Shown here piece after piece: positions 22,528 to 34,521 of a stretch of 64,000 nt of DNA. The notes under the pieces were generated by a model. It searched no databases. It worked only from the letters and a program-made list of their open reading frames with translations, and was not told where the DNA came from. The position numbers were made by a program, and so were the translations under genes. The stretch lies in contig VZDJ01000223.1 of NCBI GenBank assembly GCA_008694505.1, positions 4,332,229-4,396,228 on the forward strand, in the 5' to 3' direction. The DNA is from Cyanoderma ruficeps (taxonomy: Eukaryota; Chordata; Aves; Passeriformes; Timaliidae). Each line of letters starts with the position of its first letter. Position 1 is the stretch's first letter.

Positions 22528-25500
22528 TTTTTCCAGCAGCGCTGTGAGAGTCCACGAGTCACCCAGCCAGGAGCCCTGCACTGTGTGATTGGTGCCAAAA
22601 AATCCCACCACCGAGTGATTTGTGCCAAAACCCCCACACCACCGAGTGATTTGTGCCAAAACCCAGCCAAATTCCACCCCAACCCCTGCCTGCCCCCAGC
22701 ACCAGACACGCTCAGCCCGTTCCAGCGGGGCAGATTTTGTCTCTGATAGGAGATGACCACATTCCTTCCTTGAAGCTCTGTCTCCTGCACCTATCAAAAA
22801 AAAAAAAAAANNNAAAAAAAAAAAAAACAAACCAAAAAAACCCCTTAGCAGAGAGGCAGAATCTGTGCCCTGGGGAGCAGAGCGAGCTGCTTTTCTTTTT
22901 CTTGGCTGGCTCAGCCCGTGCTGGAGCCGTGGGACTTTTTTCATCTCCGCACTTGGAGGAGCGGAGTAAAAAAGCAGGATGATAAATGGTGGAAAAAAAA
23001 ATAATAATAATAAAAAAATAACTGGCTGCCTTTCCTCAGAACTTCTTCTCCCCTGCAGCTCCTCCTCTGGCTGCACTCCTTCCAGCACCCCAGAATTCCC
23101 TGCCTCCGTGCATGTTATGGCACCTTTGGGATGTGTTAGTCATAGGGATGAAGCTACTGGTGCTGTGCAGGGATATTTTAGCTCTGGCTCTGGCAGGAGA
23201 GCTCTGACACAGCCTTTGCTCGCCCGTGCCTCCTGAGGTTCCACACTGCTCCAAACAAAAAAAAAAACGGGGGGGAAACGGCCAGTTTTTATTTCCTCAG
23301 GTATGCTGGAGGTCCTGCTGCTGTCCTTTGGTGGTGGTGAGGGTTTTGGGGTGTGGTGGGGTGGAGGTGGGATGGAGACAGGAGTGGTGGTGGCTCAGGC
23401 AGGAGCTTTGTGGTGTCCAGCTCCAGTTCTGTCCTTTCTCCTCTCACCAGAGCCTGGGGGGGGGGAACAACTTTGCTTCTCTCTCTGGAGCCCCTGAGGG
23501 TTCTTTCCTGCCCTGGGGAAATTCACACTCATTTCCTGCCCTGGGGAAATTCACATCCATCCTTTCAGCCCGGGGATTCTCCTTGGCTCTGTGGATGCTC
23601 CATGGGATCCCCTTTCCCTGGGACCCTGAGCCTGCAGGGGCTGAGCAAAGGCAGCTCCAGGAGTTTGGGGCAGCATCAGGAGTCACCAAATCACCTCTGA
23701 CAGTGCCCTGTGTGCCCAGACCAGCTCTGGGTTTGGGCTGAGCCTGAATTTACTTTCTTTGAGTCCATTTGGATCTCAGGACTCATCAGTAATTGGGAGT
23801 AATTAACTCCTCCTCGAAGGGCAGCTGATGAGTGGGAGATTGATTCCCTGACTTTATGGACATTTGCTCCTGGGGGCAGGAGTCGTGCCAGGCTCTTTTC
23901 ATCTCCATCCGGAGCCATTTCAGAAAATATTCCCCAAAGTGAGGTCAAACCCAACTCTCTGACTGCCTGCTTTTGCATATAAATGTGGAATTCCTGGTTG
24001 ATCCCAGCAGGTTTAGTGCCAGCCCTGGTTTGGAAAACTTTTCCTGGGCATTTTAGGCCCAGTTCAGTAACAAGCAATGACTGGTCAAAAATGATCTGAT
24101 GTTATTATCCAATATTTTCCACCTGACTTTTTATCAAGCAGCGCATTGGCCATCAGCAGGAGGTCAGGAAGACTTGAAATCCCAAAGGATTTAAATGAAA
24201 ATATCCAGGTATTACAGGTATATTCAGACCTTTCATGCTCAGAGTGAATTCCTCGTGTTTTCCACACAACCACGTGCATATTGTGGATGTGATGGAAAAA
24301 AGAGGACAAAAACAGTGTGAAGGAAAACTTTTCCAGCCCGTCCACACTAAATATTCTCACACTGAAGAGGCTGTGGCACAGAGAACAAGCTTTTAAATAT
24401 TTCTCTCCTTCAGACAGAGATCTGGGGGGACAAAATGTTCATTAAGACAGCGAAGTGCAGCGGTTAGAAAAGGTTTTGTTGAATGAAATGTCGTTTTTTT
24501 TGTTTGTCCCCTTAGGGAACAATGAGAGAATTCGTCTTGCTGAGCCTATCTCCTCCTGAAACGAGCTCCAGGAGTGGTCACAACCTGCCATAAAAACGCC
24601 ATGGGCAGGAGAATATATTTAATATCGGGCAGGCAGAATGGAACGATACGATCTGTTTGGGGTTTGAAGGTAAATGTTTAGACTTTTTTTCCCTTTGAAA
24701 TAATCTGGGAGAGATGCTGGTTGGCTCAGTGGGAAATGAAATCACGGAGGATTTATGCCGTTAATGACAGGCTATGATGTCAAAGACATTTGGCCCGTGG
24801 CCATAACCTTTTGTGTGGCTCTGGTTGACTCTTATAAATAAACAGCCCCGCTCAGCTGCGGCCTGCAGAGGAGTCCCCGGCACTTAAAAAAAAAATATAT
24901 ATTGAGGTAAAAAATCGAGGGGAAAGAGATTTCCCCCCTCAGCATCTCTGGGTTCTGCAGCAGGGCTTGGTTAATGTTTAAAGCCACAACACCGAAACTG
25001 ATCTGACTTTCTGAAACTCTGCTGGCTCCCGTTGGTTTGCAATTAATCAAAAAACCCCAGGCACGTGGTCAATAGTGTCCATCACCACGGGTTTCACTCC
25101 TTCTGTCCTGCCAGGGGTGTAAAAAAAGCAGATTTGGTTGGGTTTTGGGGTCATTCCAGTGGCATAGCACAGGCGGGAGTGGTGCCAGGGCAGGAGAGGT
25201 GCAAATCCCACTGCGGAGGGACAGGGAATTGGTGACACCAAACCTGTCCCCTCAGGGCATTCCCAGCCACAATTCCAGTCAGATCTGGGCAGATAAAGGC
25301 CAGGACTCCCTGCAGCCATTTCAGCTCCCTGCTGTTATCACTGGTGTCATTTTTTCCCCTCACACGGAGCTGTTTTCCTTCGGGGGGGGTTTGTTCTGGG
25401 TCTTGTGTTGCTGATCCAGGTGCCACCCCCTCAGTGAGATTGAAATGACTAAAATGTCACCCTGAAGGGCGCAGGGCCTTTGGTGACCACAACCAGCAGC

Positions 25501-25785
25501 ACCCCGGGGCTCGGGGGCTCTGTGAAGGCCCAGCTGAGCTCTGTGGCCTGCGGGGTTTTGGTTCCTAAACCCCTGCTGGTTCCACCCGTGATCCAGCTCC
25601 AATCCAGCCGGGATGTGGGTGAGCACCCGGCAGGGTTGTGCGGATCCCAAAGGTGGCTCAGGGCGGGTGGGACAGCTCTGCACAAACCCCGGGAGACAGA
25701 GGGGCAGGAGCAGCCTGGAGGGTTGTGCCAGGGCTGAGCTACAGCTGCTGCCACCAGGACTTTGTTTTCCCTTCTCCCCTTCCTT
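22528..25785. other. Intergenic, no gene recognised
   Basis: This contains a short three-copy motif near 22588-22665 ('ccgagtgatttgtgccaaaa'), a 3-N gap at 22811-22813 inside an A-run, G-rich runs near 23458-23466 and AT tracts. A block at about 24720-24850 (TTAATGACAGGCTATGATGTCA) looks unique and compositionally unlike its flanks, and might be a conserved element. No coding gene is supported. Confidence 0.45.
22811..22813. other. Short assembly gap (3 N) in a poly-A run
   Basis: Three N lie between two long A tracts (13 or more each). The homopolymer length is unresolved. Confidence 0.99.
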
Positions 25786-26150
25786 CCACTGAGAAAAGCA
25801 AAGAAAAATATCAAGAAGGCAGAAAATGCTTTTTTGGGAGAGTCTGTGCACCCTCAGGAGTAGCCAAACTCAATCCCTCCTATCACCTGCAGGCTGCAAA
25901 CCTCCTGAGGGAAACCCACGGGACCACGGAAGGGTTTGGGGTGGAAGGGAAACATTTCTTCCACTGAACAAGAACACTGCCACTGAACAAAGCAAAGAAA
26001 AATACCAAGAAGGCAGAAAATGCTTTTTTTTTTGGTGGTTTGTGCACCCTCAGGAGTAGCCAAAACTCAATCCCTCCTATCGCCTGCAGGCTGCAAACCT
26101 TCCCAGGGAAACCCAGAGAATCATGGAATGGTTTGGGGTGGAAAGGGCCT
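25786..26150. repeat. Tandem duplication, 194-bp offset
   Basis: The unit 'ccactga..aaagcaaagaaaaat..caagaaggcagaaaatgctttttt..gtgcaccctcaggagtagcc..ctgcaggctgcaaacct' appears at 25786 and again at 25980. Spacing is 194 bp and the two copies differ by a few bases. Both copies run into CR1-like 'ggaatggtttggggtggaa' sequence, so the duplication included the tail of a CR1 insertion. Confidence 0.88.
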
Positions 26151-26260
26151 TAATTTTCATTCGTTAAAGTCCGTCCTCCTGATTTAGGATCGGTTTTTTC
26201 CCTTTGGAGTGGAGGGGACCTTAAAGCTCATTCATTTAAGTGCATCCCCCTAATTTAGGG
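26116..26260 (-). mobile_element. CR1 LINE 3' tail fragment, internally duplicated
   Basis: 'gaatcatggaatggtttggg' followed by 'gtggaaagggcctta' is the reverse complement of the CR1 3' terminus. A second, more diverged copy (ggagtggaggggaccttaaagctcatt) follows at about 26205-26235. Only the terminal part of the element is present. Confidence 0.75.
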
Positions 26261-27233
26261 TTTTTTTCTTTTATTTTTCTCTCCTGGTACTTCTTTTCCA
26301 TCCCTTTCTTGTTTCTGGCCACAGACAGTTGGATTTTGAGTCTTTAATGTCATGGAGTGACCTTGGCACAACTCCCAGGGTCTGTCTGGGGCTCAGAAGG
26401 CTCCAAACCAAGAGCCTGGACCAGGAATGGGTCAGGTCCCTTTGTCCTGGCCAGGAGCACATTGCCCTGCCAGGTGCCCTATTAACATACTGCTCTTAAT
26501 TACCTCACACCACTAATTAGCACCAACGTGCAAAAATGTTGGAGAATTTTGAGCAGAAAACATCTCGATTTGGGGCGGATTTAGACATTGTGAATATTAT
26601 TTCTCTTTAATTTTAAGTCCCTTCAGCAGAGACATCTTCTCCCCCAGGAGCAGAGGGTGGAATAAGAAAAGAACTTTAACCCATGCTGAAAACAGTTTAT
26701 TAATATTGAATAAGCCCCTGCCTTCTTTCAACACAAATAAAATATGACTGCTCTCCAAGCTGAAATATGCCGAAATGGAGCAAAGATTTCTATTTTTCCA
26801 AAACAAACAGCCTTCAAGTGAGGTCCTTTTGCAATTATTTCAGAGATCTTTTTGTGGATTGGACGGGGGCCTAAAAATAATGTTGTAGATTTTAAGCTCT
26901 GACAGCACCAATAATTGCAGGGCTGTAACTCAGCTCAAGCACCTCACTTTCCTCTGGGTATCAGGGCTCCCTTTTTCTCCTCGATGTTTGGAGCATTTTA
27001 ATGTATTCTGGTTGAACATTTAAACCTCAATCACCAGCTCCTCTGGAAAACACACTCTTGTATTTTTAGGGCTGGAAAAGGACAGAGGGAACTTGTTTCT
27101 CCCTATTAAAGCTGCAATAAGTGTCTCTGCTAATCAACGGGGGAGGGAGGGGAAGAAAGGGAATAATGTGGCAGTTTTAGTGATCCAATTCTGTCACAAA
27201 ACAAGAATGTGGAGAGTGAAACACAATCAACAA
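26261..27233. other. Intergenic, no gene recognised
   Basis: AT-rich unique sequence. No element or gene is supported. Confidence 0.45.
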
Positions 27234-27234
27234 N

Positions 27235-27314
27235 TCCCTGCTGTGTGCAGAGCTGAGTGACACTGACTGTGAGCTCAGAGCCTGAAACACAGGAAAGAGA
27301 AAACTTGAGGCCTC
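27235..27314 (+). mobile_element. 3' fragment of an LTR-like element, cut by a single N
   Basis: The bases after the N at 27234 ('tccctgctgtgtgcagagct', then 'gtgacactgactgtgagctc', then 'agagcctgaaacacagg' and 'aaacttgaggc') match the 3' part of the elements at 36049-36500 (same strand) and 38443-38864 (opposite strand). The 5' part is absent to the left of the N, so the N probably hides a collapsed gap. Confidence 0.8.
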
Positions 27315-27512
27315 ACCAAACTGTGGAGCTGCTCTGACATCTGACAGCACTGGAGGTGCCAGACCTGCTCTGTCCTGGGCCAGGTGGGTGCAAGGTGTCA
27401 ACTCACCCCAGCCTGAACCTCCAGCCTGGGAGAACCAGCCTTGGTCCTTTTTTTGACCTGAACCAGCCCTCAGCAGGATCCATGACCAACACTGGTGCTC
27501 TTTGCAGCAGAA

Positions 27513-27670
27513 TTTCCAGAGAAGTGGCTGCCCCTGGATCCCTGGAATGTCCAAGGCCAGGTTTGGAGCATCCTGAGAGGGTGGAAGGTGTTCCCTGCCC
27601 ATGGCAGGGGTGGGACTGGATGGCCTTTCAAGTCCTTTCCAACCTGAACTGCTCCGTGATTCTGTGATTT
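27513..27670 (+). mobile_element. CR1 LINE 3' tail fragment
   Basis: 'agaagtggctgcccctggat', 'ccctggaatgtccaaggcca', a shortened 'ggtttggagcatcctgag', 'cccatggcaggggtgggact' and the terminal 'gtgattctgtgattt' mark the CR1 3' end and its octamer repeat. Confidence 0.92.
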
Positions 27671-29094
27671 CAATCCATAATTTTTCCCCCCATCCTTCCC
27701 TGCCAGCAGGGAGGTGGAATCCCATGGAAGGAAATGAGGATGGAATGAAGGATGGAAGGAATGAGGGATGGAATCCTATGGAGGGAGCAGCAGAGAGGAG
27801 CCAGGGCCTCTTGCTGCATGTTTGGTTGCAGTTCAGCCTTGCTCCAGACAAAATTAAGATGCAATCTGGGTCATTTGATTAATTTTGGATTAATTTTGGA
27901 TTAATTTTTGAGGATGTCTTGAGGCTCATGCAGTGAGAGGCTCGTCCCGAGGCAGGAGGGACGAGGTGTTGGTGAGTGCAAGGGAACATTGTATTATTGC
28001 CACTGCCCTGTGCCACGGTTTGGAAGGGGAAAACAAATACCCTGGTGGCTGAGATAATCCTGGTGGAACAATCCTGTCATATCTGCTGAAAGCTGCGTGC
28101 ACGACTGCATTGGGAACTTCCAAATGGGAACATTTCCAGTGTGTGCAGTGGATTTAAATTCCCTTAATTCCACCCTTGAAGTTTCTAGTCCTTTACACTT
28201 AAAAAGGCAGAGCTGCTTATTATTTGCGCTTGGGAAAGGAGCTGAGACCTTTGAGTCTCAAAATCTGCTTTTTTTTTTTTCCTTTTCCTTTCCCTTTCCT
28301 TCAGAAAAATGCAATTGCACACAAACCCCTCCAAACAATTCTCCTCGGCTGCCTGAAGAGTCCCTTGGCTGAATTGTAAATCACTATAAAGTGCACCAAA
28401 AATCAAAAAAAATAGCAAGATCAGGGCACAAATGAGGTTTGGAGCTGTCTAGTCTGGGGTTCTGTAAGGTAATTAAATCAAGGAGACTTTCTGATCTATG
28501 GAAGGGTCAGTGCAGCAGGGCAGTGCTTTGAACCACGGGCTCATTAAGGCGCAATTCCCTTCTTTGCTGCCCGGGTTGTTTATGACAGAGGCTTTTTTTG
28601 GGAGCAGTCAATAACTGGAGAGCATAAATCACAGGGCAGAAGGAGTTCTTCCCGCTTTATGGGCCAGCTCCTCAGCTGGTATCAATCCCCTCTGCCCCAG
28701 TGGTGTCACCCCGGTGCTTTATTTACACGATCCCAAGTTGTGGCTCATGCCGTTCCCGTTGGATTGGCTTTCATTGCCTCCTTCTGTGGGCAGGGATTTT
28801 CATGGATGCGATGAATTCATGGATCATTGGGGTGGGTGAAAGGCAGTTTTGTCAAGTCTGAATAGTTCTCTTCCTTTTCCCTTCATTTTATTGAAGAAAG
28901 GAGTTACCAAGTGAATTCTTGGTTGCCGTTTTCCTGAATCCCACTGTGGTCACTTGGAACATTCCCTTTTCCTAAATATTTCTGTTGGGCTTCGGGTGAT
29001 TTAGTGGTGGTGGTTCTAGATTTTAATTCAATTCACACAGGGCATCCACGGGGTCAGGGATGGCAGCACACCCCCCGCCCATCATTCTCCAGAG
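27671..29094. other. Intergenic, no gene recognised
   Basis: A (GGAATGA/GGATGGAA)-type tract lies at about 27728-27784, and a T/C-rich tract at about 28269-28300. The block 28530-28700 (with 'gctcattaaggcgcaatt' and 'gagcataaatcacagg') looks unique and could be a conserved non-coding element. This cannot be tested here. Confidence 0.45.
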
Positions 29095-29660
29095 GGATGT
29101 GCCCAGCAATTTTGGGAATCTCTAAGTCTGGTTTTCCATGTGATTGCAGCACCAGGGTTCCAACTCTGCTCCTTGGGAACCTTCCTATTCCCCTGTGTAG
29201 GGTTGGGTTTGGCCAAATCACAGACGAATTTCCAAAATCTCCTTCCAAGCTGAAGATAAATCGCTGTAAATGTCCTCTAAAACTAAAAAAGGATCTCCAA
29301 AAACCTCCTCCAAAGCTGAAGATCAGCTCCAGAGATGAAGATTTTGGTTCCTCACCTGAGCGATGGGCTGGTGCTGGATGTGCCCAGCAATTTTGGGAAT
29401 GTCTGAGTCTGGTTTTCCATGTGATTGCAGCACCAAGGTTCCAACTCTGCTCCTTGGGGACCTTCCTCTTCCCCTGTGTAGGGCTGGGTTCATCCAGATC
29501 ACAGACAGACGGATTTCCAAAAATCTCCCTCAAGGCAAAGATGAATCTCCACAAATCTCTTTGAAAATGGATCTCCAAAAAACCTCCTCCAAAGCTGAAG
29601 ATCAGCTCCAGCTCTAGCTCCAACCACCTGAGTGATGGGATGGTGTTGGATGTGCCTGGA
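29095..29660. repeat. Tandem duplication of a ~280-bp segment
   Basis: 'ggatgtgcccagcaattttg' starts at 29095 and at 29376. The following 270 bases match closely, including 'ttccatgtgattgcagcacc', 'ctctgctccttgggaacctt' and 'ctccaaagctgaagatcagc'. A third, very short start (ggatgtgcctgg) lies at 29648. The duplicates contain frames with related sequence but no recognisable protein. Confidence 0.92.
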
Positions 29661-29692
29661 AAACTTCCTCCCACAGCCAAGGTGAGCCCAAG

Positions 29693-29940
29693 ATCTGCTT
29701 TAAACCCCTCTGCTTTAAACGCCCGTTTTAAACCTCTGCTTTAAAACCCTCTGCTTTAAACCCCTGTTTTCAACTCCTGCTTTAAACCCCTCTGCTTTAA
29801 CCCTCTGCTTTAACCCTCTGCTTTAAACCTCTGCTTTAAACCTCTACTTTAAACTCCTCTACTTTAAACCCCTGTTTTAAACCCCTCTGCTTTAAACCCC
29901 TTCTTTAAACCCCTGTTTTAAACCCCTGCTTTCAACCCCT
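29693..29940. repeat. Minisatellite, CTTTAAACCCCTGT type
   Basis: About 18 variable units of 10-15 bp built on 'tttaaacccctctg' run to about 29940. The word TTTAAAC is shared with the array in the KCNJ2 3' UTR, but the units differ. Confidence 0.9.
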
Positions 29941-31754
29941 GCCCCACCAATGCCAAACACCCCCTGCCCCAAGCACTGAGCCAGCCCAGCTTTGACCCCC
30001 TCAGTCCCACCTCATCCTCCAAGCAAACCTCATTAGCAGTAACTAATTAAACAAAAGGCCTTTTCGCAGTGCCGTCCTGGCGCTCGCCGGGAGCAGAGGT
30101 GGCAGTGTGAAGTCACGTCTGTGCCCTGTGTCATCACGCTGATGTCAGGGCTGCTGTCAGCACTGCCAGGGTGGTGTTTATGAAGCTGGAGATCGATGTT
30201 AAATACTGGATTTAGGATCCATTGGCAGAGCTGCAGCTCGGACTGTGCCTGACCTTCTTTGGCTGACAGGGAGCCAGAGGGGTTTTTCCATGGCATTAAG
30301 TTAAAGGAGTTTCCACTGGCCAGCTTTGCTCCTCGCCCTCCACCATATTCTGCAGTCCCAGCTCTTATCGGGAATCATGAGAAAAAAAAAAAAAGATTTC
30401 TCGGAGGAAATAATAAAAATTTATGGAAGGAATCTCCAGGGAACAGAACATCAAACCAGCAAAGAGACAGAACACGAGGAAACAGCCAAGGAATAATGTG
30501 AAAAATTGATGAGCAGAGCTGCAGATACTGGAAAACAATAAACAAGCAGAATCTGCTTAACCAGGGATGATTGTAATGTTATTTCCCTGGGTTGAAAACA
30601 CGGAGTTTTCTATCCATCCGGGATTTTGGCACTCGCACAATGGTGTATCCAGGCATTTCAGCTCTCTGCCGTTCTCTTTCAGACACACAAAAAAATTATG
30701 TCCACTGGTTTCTCCATGAAAAATGACCGGCGTTTTATTCCAAGCTGTTTCACAAATCAAAGCTGTCACTGCACTGAGGGTGAAACATTCGCCGGCTCTC
30801 ATCGCTGTCCTCCTCCCCCTGCTCCCAGGGGAGGGGAGAACATATGTGTTTGAGAACAAATAATCATCACTGCTTGTGTTTAAACACCGTTCTCTGGCAG
30901 AATGAACCTGGGCCTGTGAGGAAAAGCAGAGGAGAGAGGATCTGCAGGAGCAGGGAACTGCGTATCAGGACAAATATTTGCATCCCAACCCTGGGAAGCT
31001 TCTCTACCTTTCCCTCTGCTTCTCCTCCAGCCCCGTGTCCATCTCCCAAACTCAGCTCTTGGGCTGGGCAAGACACAATTCATTGATGACACCCAAACTT
31101 CATCTCCAGTGATGCTCCTGGTGGCTGCCACACCATAAAAAAAACCTCCAGAAATGCTGATTTGGTTCTCAGAGCACATTGAAACCTGGAAATTTCCCTG
31201 CTGATGGTTTATAAACACACACCTCCCACCTCACCCCCATAAATTTGGCTGTCTTCACCTGTCTGTGAATCCACCACCTTTTCCCTTTCCCCACCAGCTC
31301 CCTCCACCTCTCCCAAGGCATTTGGAAGCCTCAGGCCCTCAGCANAAGGCATTTGGAAGCCTCAGACCCTCAGCATTTCTTCCTGAGCCCGCGATGGCAC
31401 TTTCTCTGCATGCCCTCTCTTAGCCTGGAGATCTTTTTTGTGCTCCTAATCTTCCCCAAACCATCATTTCTTATCCAAAGCTGCTTAAGCACTTTGGGGA
31501 GGGAACGTTCATTTCCAGGCAACATGTGCCCAACCTTGGCTGCTCTGCCCATAATCCAGAATGAAATTAAACCTTAATCACCGTGTTCTGAGGGGAAGAT
31601 TTGTCACTGCCCGGCAAACGGGGGATCTTAATGAAGATGTTGGTCGGTCCTCGCAGGGCACAAATCCATCCCTGTCTGCTGGCCTCAAGGGATGTGCAGC
31701 TGTGTGCAGGAACGGGGGGTTTTCCCCCCTCTGAGGCAGTGTGGTGATGTTAAG
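29941..31754. other. Intergenic, no gene recognised
   Basis: Unique-looking sequence with short A runs. It contains the duplicated join around the N at 31345, listed separately. No gene is supported. Confidence 0.45.
31315..31375. repeat. 30-bp duplicated ends around a single N
   Basis: A 30-bp segment beginning 'aaggcatttggaagcctcag' stands at 31315-31344 and again at 31346-31375, with one difference and exactly one N between. This is the signature of two contig ends that overlap but were not merged; it is probably not real biology. Confidence 0.85.
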
Positions 31755-32270
31755 AGAGGTTTATATATTTATATCATTATATAGATTTATGTCGATATTA
31801 TCATATATATTTATATATTTATATATGTATATATTTATATGTTTATGTACTTATATATTTATATATTTATATATAAATATATAAATATATAAATATAAAA
31901 ATATAATTATACTATATATTTATATATTTATATATTTATATACTTATGCATTCATATTTATATACTATACATTTATATATTTTATATTTATATATTTATA
32001 TACTTATATTTATATAAATATGTAAATATATTTATGTATATTTTTATAAAATATATATTATATTTTTATATATTAATACTATATTAATATTATATATACC
32101 ACATAGTTTTAATTATATATTTATATATTTGTATATAGATATATAAACATATAATATCTTTTATAAAATATGTAAATAATATATATTAATGTTTTTTATA
32201 TTTATATATATATATTTATATAGATATATAAAATATATAAATATATAAATATATTTATATTTACATAAGC
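31755..32270. repeat. AT-rich satellite/microsatellite (TATATTTATA)n
   Basis: More than 500 bp are almost pure A/T, made of shifting 'tatatatttata' words with some self-complementary stretches. Open frames rich in Ile/Tyr come from the repeat. Confidence 0.95.
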
Positions 32271-34225
32271 ACCAGAGACCCTTAAAACTGGATGTATAAT
32301 TCTATATCTCTGCCTGAATCCCATGAAATCAGCAGGACATGGAGGGGTCCACCTCGGTGCCAGGAGCTGCTCAGGCAGGGCGGTTTGTACAAATCCACCT
32401 GCAGACGAATTCAATCCCTTTTTCCTGCTGTGACACCGTGACAGAGGTTAGAAATCACCCCAGGTCCCCCCGGGCCGCCGCCCCTGAGCGCGAACCACGA
32501 GGATCCTTTCGCCCTTCTCCATTTCTCAACTGCTGGTAATTACCCTTAGGAAAGCTCTGGGAGCCAAAACAAACAAGGGAGACGTTTCCAGTGAGCCCTC
32601 AGTTTGTTTTGAGTCCTTCCCAGAGGGTTTTTCGTGCACGAGGCAGCGCAGAAAGTTCTCATCTTGCCGAGCCCTCTCCTCGTGCCGAGCGCGTTTGCGT
32701 CCGAGCTGACATCGCCCTCCTTGGACGGGACGTTTTCTCCCTCTCACATGATGGGAAAAACAAATTCCACGCTGAATCAGGACCCAGCCAGCGTGATCTG
32801 GATTGGTTTCAAAGGACAGAGGATTTGGTCACTCAGGACCTCCCTCAGAACCGGCTGGAACCAATTTTGTGCTTTTTTTTAAAATTTCCCGTCACACTAC
32901 AACGTGTGACCTCACAGGCAGAGCACCCTTGGGTAATGTACAGTACATGTCCACAGATTTCCCATTCATTATATTTAATTTTAAACACAATCAGTGGACA
33001 AAAGAAAGGGAAAAAAATAGGCATTATTGGATTTTTCTAATGCTACATGATTTTCTTCATGGATGTGAAAAATCCAGCACCTCCTCGCTCTGCACTGAGT
33101 CACTGTAATGTGCTTATCACAGTGAATCTGTTGGAGAAAATCATCTGTATTGCCTTTTTTTTTTCTCTTGGAGCCTGTTCATCCATGACCTCATGGAGCT
33201 TCCCAAGAGCTGGCTGAAGTCTGGGCACCTCTAATGAGTGATAAAATCTCACCCGGCACCGCGTTTTATCATTGGCACAAGTTACCCTGGAGATCTCATT
33301 CAAGAGAAACCTGTGGGAATGTTTCAATCCTGTTATTGAAGAGAAACCTGTGGGAATGTTTCAATCCTGTTATTGACTTTTCTTCCCAAGCTTTGTAATT
33401 AATTCCCTCTGCCCCGGGGCAGGCTGGATTAGCAGGGACAGATGAGCTGGGCCCTGGCACAAACCCTGTGTCCATCTGGGTGTCCCTGTGCCACCACTGG
33501 TGACTCTCCCTTTGCTTCCAAAGTCTGGTAAAGCCATGGAGATGTCAGAGTGACACACGGTGACGTTTTCCAATGGATATTAAAAATTAAGGAAGCTCCA
33601 GCCCACAGGAGCACGGCACGGTGGGAGGCACCCGTTTGCCTTTCAATTCCCTGTCTTCAAACCTCACAGATTTCTAGGAATGAAGCATTCCCTGTCACCC
33701 TGCAGAGCGGAACTCCGCGGGGTGAAAGGCACACGGAAGAATTCCTTTGACGAGACATCAACTTCCAAGGAAGAGATTTCTCATGAGTCGACACGCCAAC
33801 GGCGCAGGTAAAAGTGGTGGAGTTTCTGCTTGGCTGCGAGACCAGCGAGTTCATTCAGAGAATTGGGATTTAAGCCTAGAATTCCCTTTGGGAAGGAGCA
33901 ATGGCTTTGGGGCATGCCTTAAGGAAAATCTGACTGCAGGGTTTGGCGTCCAGTGGGTGTCAACCCCAGCTCAGCAGGGTGCTGTCACTGCAGATCACAC
34001 AGAGTGGCAGGAAGTCCACATCAAACTGGGTTAGGGACGAGTTCAACCTGCTGGGACAAGATCTAGGCGGGCTGATGCCCAGATATCTGCACAGCTGTTT
34101 AAGCCCAGCCTACAGGTCGTGTTTTACCTCAGAAATTACAACCTGGAGAGGTGTGGAGGTGACTCAGACCCCAAACCTGAGCACACCCTGACCCACCCAG
34201 CCCTTTTGGGGAGCAGGTAGAGCTG
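32271..34225. other. Intergenic, no gene recognised
   Basis: Mixed sequence with a small CpG-containing stretch at about 32460-32730. It contains a perfect 37-bp tandem duplication, listed separately. Confidence 0.45.
33303..33376. repeat. Perfect 37-bp tandem duplication
   Basis: The unit starting 'agagaaacctgtgggaatgt' occupies 33303-33339 and 33340-33376 with no difference. It is very recent or an assembly artefact. Confidence 0.92.
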
Positions 34226-34521
34226 GACCTCTGTCGCTATAGGACACGAAATGAGGGATAGATGCACAGTCAGTTGTCAGGGCAAGAAGAGGGAGTGGTT
34301 TATTTTTTACTTGGGTTTGTATAGATTTTGGACAATGAGCAGGGATTGGAGGGTGAAGGTTGCCACCTCTCCAACCACACTGGTCAAACTAGAAATCCAT
34401 CAATTGTCCCTTTTCCGTAGAGAAATGTAAATATTACTTTGTTTACATGAAAATCTGTGAGAAACTCCACTATGAAAATGCAAACATCAGAAGGCTGAGA
34501 AAGATCAGGGCGACAGACCTC
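34226..34521 (-). mobile_element. Solo LTR (ERVK-type) with 6-bp target duplication
   Basis: The element at 34232-34515 (284 bp) begins TGTCGC and ends GCGACA, perfect terminal inverted repeats of 6 bp with the TG...CA ends of an LTR. It is bounded by identical 6-bp copies of GACCTC (34226-34231 and 34516-34521). On the minus strand it has a TATA-like 'ctatacaaac' followed by AATAAA (AAAAAATAAACCACTCC), the order found in an LTR. A 6-bp duplication is typical of class II (beta-retrovirus-like) elements. No internal viral genes lie next to it, so it is the product of LTR-LTR recombination. Confidence 0.9.

Noticed and set aside
22291..23088. 265-codon minus-strand frame
   Set aside because: Crosses a CR1 fragment and a gap in poly-A; repeat-derived.
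31755..32414. Ile/Tyr-rich minus-strand frame
   Set aside because: Product of the AT-rich satellite.
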